From: Xanthomonas cissicola
Lineage (GTDB): Bacteria; Pseudomonadota; Gammaproteobacteria; Xanthomonadales; Xanthomonadaceae
Direction of reading: 5' to 3'
DNA: 64,000 bases
Assembly: GCF_008801575.1 (NCBI RefSeq)
Contig: NZ_VZPL01000002.1
Coordinates: 120,376-184,375, forward strand
The notes beneath the pieces are model-generated. The model was given only the letters and a program-made list of their open reading frames with translations. It searched no databases and was not told the DNA's origin. Positions 58,831 through 64,000 of the stretch are shown piece after piece (position 1 is the first letter of the stretch; each line of letters begins with the position of its first letter). The position numbers and the translations under genes are program-made.

Positions 58831-59838
58831 TCAGAACTCCAGCGCGATCTTGCCGAGGTGGCCACCGGACTTCTGCAGCGCGAAGGCTTCACCGATCTCA
58901 TCCAGCGCGAAGCTGCGATCGATCACCGGTCGCAGCGGCAAGCTGTCGAGTGCGCGCACCAGGTCCTGTTGATGCTTGCGGCTGCCGACGACCAATCCCT
59001 GCAGGCGTTGCTGGCGCCCCATCATTTCGGCAGTCGGAACCGGCCCTCCGGCACCGGTCAATACGCCGATCAAGGCGATATGCCCACCCACGCGCGCTGC
59101 ACGGATCGACTGCGTCAGCGTGCCCGGCCCACCGACCTCGACCACATGGTCCACCCCACGTCCTTCGGTGATGTCCAGCACATGCGCCGACCATTCGGGA
59201 TGCTGTCGATAGTTGATGACGTGGTCGGCACCGAGCGCTCGCACCTTCTCCAGTTTCTCGTCGGATGAGGACGTGGCGATCACGCGCGCGCCCGTCGCTT
59301 TGGCCAATTGCAGCGCAAAGATCGACACGCCACCGGTGCCCAGTACCAGCACGCTGTCGCCGGCCTTGAGCCCGCCGTTGACTGCCAGTGCACGCCACGC
59401 GGTCACGCCGGCGGTGGTCAGCGTCGCAGCCTCGGCGTGGCTGTAACCACGGGGTGCGTGGGTGAATGTCCATGCATCGGCGACGACCGCCGAGCGCGCA
59501 TAGCCATCGACGCCGTCGCCTGGAGTGGTGGCAAAACCGGCGTGCAACGGCTCGCCGTCCAGCCACTGCGGGAAGAAGGTGGACACCACGTGATCGCCCA
59601 CTGCGAACTCGTCAACCTCCGGCCCGACCGCTTCCACCACGCCTGCGCCATCGGACATCGGAATACGCCCGTCTGCGGTTGGCATCTGCCCGAGCACCAC
59701 GCCCAGATCATGAAAATTGAGCGAACTGGCATGCAGGCGCACGCGGATCTGACCGCGTGCAGGCTGCCCCGGATCGGGCAATGCAACCGACTGCAGCGAT
59801 GCGATGGCGGCCGGATGGCGAAGACGAATGGCTTGCAT
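58831..59838 (-). CDS. Zinc-independent medium-chain alcohol dehydrogenase/quinone reductase-like protein
   Basis: 335 residues, MDR superfamily. Begins with MQAIRLRHPAAIASLQSVAL; catalytic-domain segment SLNFHDLGVVLGQMP, coenzyme-binding VLVLGTGGVSIFALQLAK, and the acidic SSSDEKLEKVRALGADHVINY. The four-cysteine structural zinc loop and catalytic Cys are lacking, so a quinone-reductase-like or other NADPH-dependent role is likelier than a zinc alcohol dehydrogenase. ATG 59838 follows AGGAG. Confidence 0.88.
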   Translation of the reverse strand: MQAIRLRHPAAIASLQSVALPDPGQPARGQIRVRLHASSLNFHDLGVVLGQMPTADGRIPMSDGAGVVEAVGPEVDEFAVGDHVVSTFFPQWLDGEPLHAGFATTPGDGVDGYARSAVVADAWTFTHAPRGYSHAEAATLTTAGVTAWRALAVNGGLKAGDSVLVLGTGGVSIFALQLAKATGARVIATSSSDEKLEKVRALGADHVINYRQHPEWSAHVLDITEGRGVDHVVEVGGPGTLTQSIRAARVGGHIALIGVLTGAGGPVPTAEMMGRQQRLQGLVVGSRKHQQDLVRALDSLPLRPVIDRSFALDEIGEAFALQKSGGHLGKIALEF

Positions 59839-60125
59839 GGAGAACTCCTGAGCGTGATTCAGTGCTCGGCATAGCATGCTGCCCGTTATGCAGCCGCCGT
59901 CGAGCTGGCTCTGATATCTGTCGCCGTGCGCGTTGAGGTGGTTCAGCGAGCGCTGCTGCGGCAGCCATTGCGCGTCGCGACGCGATCAAGCGGGCTGTTG
60001 CGTGTAACGTGAGGCATCAATCACAGATCTGTCATTGCACGTGTCGACGCGCCTAGGAATGCATGCCGCGACGCGTAGGGTGGCACGGCGGTTGCATCGC
60101 CCTGGTATCCAGACAGGTAGCCACA

Positions 60126-61611
60126 GTGACGTCAACAACCAAGCGGCGGCGCCAACGTGCTCAGCGCATCGCGCTGCATTTCGTGCTGACTGCGTCTTGG
60201 ATGCTACTGCTCGGTTCGGAATATTGGTCCATCCACGAAGAGCGCGCGACCGCGCTGCGCAGCGCCCAGGCGCAGTCGTTGAACCTGGCCAATTCGCTGG
60301 CGCAGCATGCCAGCGACACCCTGTCCATCGCCGACGCAGTGCTGTCCGGGCTGGTGTCGCGGGTCGAACACGACCAAGGCTCCAGTGCCGCGCGTTCTGC
60401 GATGCATGAGTTCCTGGTGCACGAAGCGCGCCGCTCCGATCGCCTGCATGGCATTTTCATCTATGCCGCGGACGGCAGTTGGGTGAGCTCGTCGCTGGAC
60501 AGCACCCCCAGGACGCACAACAACGCCGACCGCGCCTATTTCAAATACCACCGCGACCATCGCGACGCCTTGTCGCTGGTCGGCCCGCCTGTGCAAAGCC
60601 GTTCGGACGGCTCCTGGGTGCTGACATTGAGCCGCCGCCTCGACGCCCCCAGCGGCGAGTTCGCCGGCGTGGTGCTGGTCACCCTGCAGCTGAAGTATTT
60701 CCAGAACTACTACAGCACCTTCGAGGTCGGCCCGCACGGCACCATCGGCATGACCAACGACGATGGCATCGTGATGGTGCGCCGGCCCGACAAACAGGGC
60801 GTGATCGGCACCTCGATCGCGGGGACGTCGATCTACGTGACCATGCGCGCACGCAAGCACGGCACCGCCACCTATCGCTCGCCGATCGACCGCGTTGAGC
60901 GTATCTCCAGCTTCGCACCGGCGCGCCCCTATCCGCTAACCGTGCTGACCGGCTTTTCAGTGGACGATGCGTTGGCGAACTGGCGGGAAACCGCGCGCCA
61001 GCGCATCGTGGTGGCCGCGCTGGGCTGCACCCTGCTGCTAGGCGTGGGGATCTGGCTGGACCTGCAACTGCGCCGCATGCACCGCAACGAAGCCAAGCTG
61101 AGTACCGAAGCCTGGGTAGACGCATTGACCGGCATCGCCAACCGGCGCGCCTTCGACCACCGGCTATCGCGTGCGTTGCAGGACGCGGTTCGCCTGGAGG
61201 CGCCATTGTCGGTGCTGATGATCGATGTCGATCACTTCAAGCTCTACAACGACACCTATGGCCACGTGAACGGCGATGCCTGCCTGCGTTTGATCGCAGG
61301 CGCCATTGCCGGCTGCTCGCGCCGCAGCGAAGACCTCGCCGCGCGCGCCGGCGGCATCGGTATGCGGCATGATCCTGCCGCATACCGATGCCGCCGGCGC
61401 GCTGCGCCTGGCCGACGCCGTGCGCAATGCGGTCGCCGAGCTGGGCCTGATGCACCTGTCCAGCCCCACCAGCGCGCACGTCACCGTCAGCATCGGCGCA
61501 GCCACCTTCGAACCGGGCGAAGCGCCGCTGAGCCCCAACGCCATCGTGCACGACGCCGATTCGGCGCTGTATCGCGCCAAGCAGAAGGGACGCAATCGCA
61601 CGTCTGCCTAG
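60126..61611 (+). pseudogene. Membrane GGDEF protein with its active-site region replaced by an inverted repeat
   Basis: From GTG 60126 (AGG upstream): TM1 ([18 protein letters not shown]), a periplasmic dCache/PDC-like sensor ([39 protein letters not shown]), TM2 ([20 protein letters not shown]), then a GGDEF domain starting [15 protein letters not shown] with the metal site [21 protein letters not shown]. Where the GGEEF loop should be, at about residue 406, the DNA is a perfect palindrome (61343-61402) and the frame changes; the normal C-terminal part ([20 protein letters not shown] to [10 protein letters not shown]) resumes in the next frame and ends at 61611. The protein made can have no cyclase activity. 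Confidence 0.85.
61343..61402. repeat. Perfect 27-base inverted repeat inside the GGDEF gene
   Basis: 61343-61369 is the exact reverse complement of 61376-61402, with the six bases TGATCC between. The right arm encodes the expected downstream protein (PHTDAAGAL); the left arm occupies the place of the codons for the GGEEF loop. So the left arm looks copied from the right one in inverse orientation. Confidence 0.93.
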
Positions 61612-61848
61612 ACCTGCCGAGGGGCGCTAACGGCCTGCCGTAGAGATCACGCTGCTGCTGCGAGCTGGACGTTGCGAGCTTGAGCAACGCATGGACGGCG
61701 CGCCCACGCTGCGTGCGTTGCGCGTAAGCCTGCAATAGGCGCTGCACGCACGGCGTGCCTGCCTCCGAGCACGCATAACGCCCGCGAGGCTCTGCCACCA
61801 TTCTGCCAAAACCGGCCAATGTCCGGGCGTCATTGCCATAACGCAGAA

Positions 61849-61867
61849 GGCCCGCGCAATGCGGGCC
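61849..61867 (-). terminator. Hairpin terminator of ssb
   Basis: GGCCCGC (61849-61855) and GCGGGCC (61861-61867) pair around GCAAT; on the minus strand the stem is followed by TTCTGCGTT. It lies 29 bases after the ssb stop. The rest of 61612-61848 shows no gene. Confidence 0.7.
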
Positions 61868-61896
61868 CTCGTGGATGACACAACGACGGGCAGTCC

Positions 61897-62433
61897 TCAA
61901 AACGGGATATCGTCGTCTGCGAAATCGTCCATTGGCGGCGCCGACTGCTGCTGGGCCGGCTGCTGACGACGCGGCGCGTAGTCCTGACCACCGCCACCGC
62001 CGCCATATCCGCCACCACCCTGCCCGCCACCGCCGCCCTGCTGACGCGGCGCCGAACGCTGCGGGCGATCGCTGCCCATCCCACCACCGCCGCCTTCGCC
62101 ACGGCCGCCGAGCATCTGCATCTCGTTGGCGACGATGTCGGTGCTGTACTTTTCAACGCCGTCCTGGCCGGTGTACTTGTCGTAGCGCAGTTCGCCTTCG
62201 ACATACACCTGCGAGCCCTTGCGCAGGTACTCGCCGGCGATTTCGCCCAGCTTTCCGAAGAACACCACGCGGTGCCACTCGGTACGTTCCTGGTTATTGC
62301 CGTCGCGGTCCTTGCGCATGCTGGTAGTGGCCAGGCTCACGCGCGTGATTGCCATGCCGGCCTGGGTGTACTTGGTGTCGGGATCGTTGCCGAGGTTGCC
62401 GACGAGGATGACTTTGTTGATGCCGCGGGCCAT
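61897..62433 (-). CDS. ssb: Single-stranded DNA-binding protein
   Basis: 178 residues. OB fold at 1-110 starting MARGINKVILVGNLGNDPD, with RTEWHRVVFFGKLGEIAGEYL. A glycine-rich flexible linker (about 115-155) leads to the acidic tip MDDFADDDIPF, which binds partners such as RecO, RecQ and PriA. ATG 62433 after GGAAG. Divergent from ispB. Confidence 0.96.
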   Translation of the reverse strand: MARGINKVILVGNLGNDPDTKYTQAGMAITRVSLATTSMRKDRDGNNQERTEWHRVVFFGKLGEIAGEYLRKGSQVYVEGELRYDKYTGQDGVEKYSTDIVANEMQMLGGRGEGGGGGMGSDRPQRSAPRQQGGGGGQGGGGYGGGGGGQDYAPRRQQPAQQQSAPPMDDFADDDIPF

Positions 62434-62675
62434 AGGTGCTTCCGAGATGATGCGCTGGCGCCGGGAGCGCGCAACGATGAATGTCTGTGCGGCAATGTTA
62501 CCGCACCTGCCGCTCGGCGGTCCTGGCAGGTTGCCGCGCGGCGCTGCCGGGCAAGCGCCCTGCCAAGGGTCGGAAATCCAGCCCGTACAGGCCTTGCGGC
62601 TTTGACGCGACCACGTGAAGCCGCAAATGTGAAGACGCCGGTTGTGCCCGGCGGGACGGATCCGGCCGGGGCACC

Positions 62676-62681
62676 TATAAT
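62676..62681 (+). promoter_or_regulatory. Consensus -10 hexamer TATAAT before ispB
   Basis: Perfect -10 element 25 bases before the ispB ATG. No matching -35 at 16-18 bases upstream was found, so the promoter assignment is only partial. Confidence 0.5.
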
Positions 62682-62706
62682 CGGCCCACATCACGAACGC
62701 CTGCGC

Positions 62707-63705
62707 ATGACCATCGCCGAAGACCTCCCCACCGTGCTGGGCCTGCCCCAGATCCAGTCCCTCGCCGCGCCCGACATGGCCGCGGTCGACGCACTGATCC
62801 GCCGCCGTCTGGCCTCGGACGTCGTGCTGATCAACCAGATCGCCGATCACATCATCTCCGCCGGCGGCAAACGCCTGCGCCCGATGCTGGTGATGCTGGC
62901 CGGCCATGCCGCTGGCGGCTCCGGCCCGGAGCACCACCAACTGGCGGCAATCATCGAATTCATCCATACCTCCACGCTGCTGCACGACGACGTGGTGGAC
63001 GAATCGGACCTGCGCCGCGGGCGCAGCACCGCCAACGCGCTATGGGGCAATGCGCCCAGCGTATTGGTGGGCGACTTCCTGTATTCGCGCAGCTTCCAGC
63101 TGATGGTCGAACTGGATCGCATGGAAGTCATGCAGATCCTGGCCGACACCACCAACCGCATCGCCGAAGGCGAAGTGCTTCAGCTGTTGCATGTGCATAA
63201 CCCCGACACCGACGAAGCGGCGTACCTGCGCGTGATCGAGCGCAAGACCGCGGTGCTGTTCGCCGCCGGCACGCGTCTGGGTGCGCTTGCCTCCGGCGCA
63301 AGCGCGCAGGTGCAGCAGCAGCTGTACGACTACGGCATGCAGCTGGGCTTCGCCTTCCAGATCGCCGACGACGTACTCGACTACGCCGCCGAGGCCGCGG
63401 ACCTGGGCAAGAACCTGGGCGACGATCTTGCCGAGGGCAAGGCCACCCTGCCGCTGATCCACGCGATGGCGCACTCGGATGCGACCACCCGTGAGCGCCT
63501 GCGACAGATCGTCGAGCAAGGCGATGCGGCGGCGATGCCGGAAGTGCTGGCCGCCATCCGTGCCACCGGCGGGTTGGACTACAGCCGTCAACGCGCGGCC
63601 GAATACGCCGCCGCCGCCGAACAGGCTCTGGAAACCCTGCCGCACAGCGCTGCCGTAGCGGCGCTGCGCGGCCTGGCGCGCTACGCGGTCGAGCGTACCC
63701 ACTGA
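62707..63705 (+). CDS. ispB: Octaprenyl diphosphate synthase (trans-isoprenyl diphosphate synthase)
   Basis: 332 residues. Both aspartate-rich motifs are complete: LLHDDVVDESDLRRG (FARM) and FQIADDVLDYAAEAADLGKN (SARM), plus SAGGKRLRPMLVMLAGHA. It elongates farnesyl diphosphate with IPP to make the ubiquinone side chain; Xanthomonas uses UQ-8, which suggests the octaprenyl product. Start ATG 62707. Confidence 0.93.
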   Translation: MTIAEDLPTVLGLPQIQSLAAPDMAAVDALIRRRLASDVVLINQIADHIISAGGKRLRPMLVMLAGHAAGGSGPEHHQLAAIIEFIHTSTLLHDDVVDESDLRRGRSTANALWGNAPSVLVGDFLYSRSFQLMVELDRMEVMQILADTTNRIAEGEVLQLLHVHNPDTDEAAYLRVIERKTAVLFAAGTRLGALASGASAQVQQQLYDYGMQLGFAFQIADDVLDYAAEAADLGKNLGDDLAEGKATLPLIHAMAHSDATTRERLRQIVEQGDAAAMPEVLAAIRATGGLDYSRQRAAEYAAAAEQALETLPHSAAVAALRGLARYAVERTH

Positions 63706-63729
63706 TCCGGAGCGCCCTGCGCGCCGGAT
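63705..63729 (+). terminator. Hairpin at the ispB stop
   Basis: ATCCGG-A-GCGC pairs with GCGC-G-CCGGAT around CCT, ten pairs with one mismatch, directly at the end of ispB. No T-run follows, so it may only stabilise the mRNA. Degenerate GGATTGAG/GATTTGAG units continue to 63759. Confidence 0.5.
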
Positions 63730-63770
63730 GGGATTGAGGATTTGAGATTGAGGATTCGCAAGGGCGGCTA

Positions 63771-64000
63771 GGGCCTGTTAACACTAATGGCCCGAGCGAT
63801 TAAACTATTGGGCATGGAGATCACGCCAGCACAATTTTCTCTGATCGAACACTGCCTGCCGGCGCAGCGCGGCAATGTCAGCATGACCAACCTGCAAGTG
63901 GTCAACGCCATCCTTTACGTTGCCGAGCATGGCTGCAAATGGCGCGGCCTACCCAAGCGCTTTGGCAACTGGCATACGGTCTACACACGCATGAACCGTT
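63771..64000 (+). mobile_element. Left end of an IS5-family insertion sequence
   Basis: Begins at about GGGCCTGTTAACAC, like the terminal inverted repeat of IS5/IS427-group elements, 43 bases before the transposase start. The right end lies outside the window, so the boundaries and target duplication cannot be confirmed. Confidence 0.7.
63814..64000 (+). CDS. IS5-family transposase, N-terminal part
   Basis: 62 residues to the window edge from ATG 63814: MEITPAQFSLIEHCLPAQRG, then NAILYVAEHGCKWRGLPKRF and GNWHTVYTRMNR. This is the DUF4096-type N-terminal domain of IS5-family transposases; the DDE catalytic region is outside. Whether it is split into two frames, as in the IS427 group, cannot be seen. 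Confidence 0.85.
   Translation, partial: MEITPAQFSLIEHCLPAQRGNVSMTNLQVVNAILYVAEHGCKWRGLPKRFGNWHTVYTRMNR

Overview
The window looks like a Xanthomonas chromosome. It is GC-rich with strong G/C bias at third codon positions, and the gene set is typical of the genus: creBCD, a chemosensory operon, a paoABC-type oxidoreductase, a CstA carbon-starvation transporter, and an antibacterial type IV secretion effector carrying the Xanthomonas C-terminal signal. Heptameric GGGATTC repeats and large palindromic repeats of Xanthomonas type also occur. The species is not decided. I saw no tRNA, rRNA or CRISPR array.

Layout. 1-7526: the first codons of a cupin gene, then an RND multidrug efflux operon (adaptor, pump, outer-membrane channel, TetR) facing a second TetR across a promoter with an imperfect palindromic operator. 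7839-12562: zur, gltX, a DUF3616 gene, a nitrilase and a GNAT gene, all on the minus strand. 12598-17959: the CreBC envelope-stress system with creD, a Cre-tag-like repeat before creD, and a papain-like peptidase gene broken by an amber codon. 18151-23904: rlmJ, a GNAT gene, repeats and mfd. 24375-32726: a chemosensory operon (STAS, cheA, receptor, cheW, REC-EAL, cheR, cheB) behind a sigma-28-like promoter. It contains no cheY; the only output protein besides CheB is a c-di-GMP phosphodiesterase.

32979-43650: a frameshifted phospholipase-D-family gene, an M13 peptidase, a small membrane protein, gpmA, endonuclease V, a small secreted protein with a frameshift in its signal peptide, two pirins and an OsmC protein. 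43881-46259: cstA-yjiX with a strong terminator. 46376-46990: a gene-free repeat island with three copies of a branched palindromic element; a fourth copy lies before mfd. 47013-49992: a HAD phosphatase, then an ankyrin lipoprotein followed by a lipase-type X-T4SS effector, read here as a candidate immunity/effector pair. 50291-58406: a DUF819 membrane protein, small genes, and a molybdenum hydroxylase cluster (MobA-like, XdhC, paoC, paoB, paoA). 58831-64000: an alcohol dehydrogenase-like gene, a GGDEF gene whose active-site region is replaced by a perfect inverted repeat, ssb, ispB and the start of an IS5-family element.

Four genes are disrupted (peptidase, PLD, small secreted protein, GGDEF), each by a different kind of small lesion. 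The most interesting items are the branched repeat family with compensating stem changes, the palindrome that erased the GGDEF motif, the effector/immunity pair, the receptor with three 90-residue repeats, and the wiring of the che operon to c-di-GMP.
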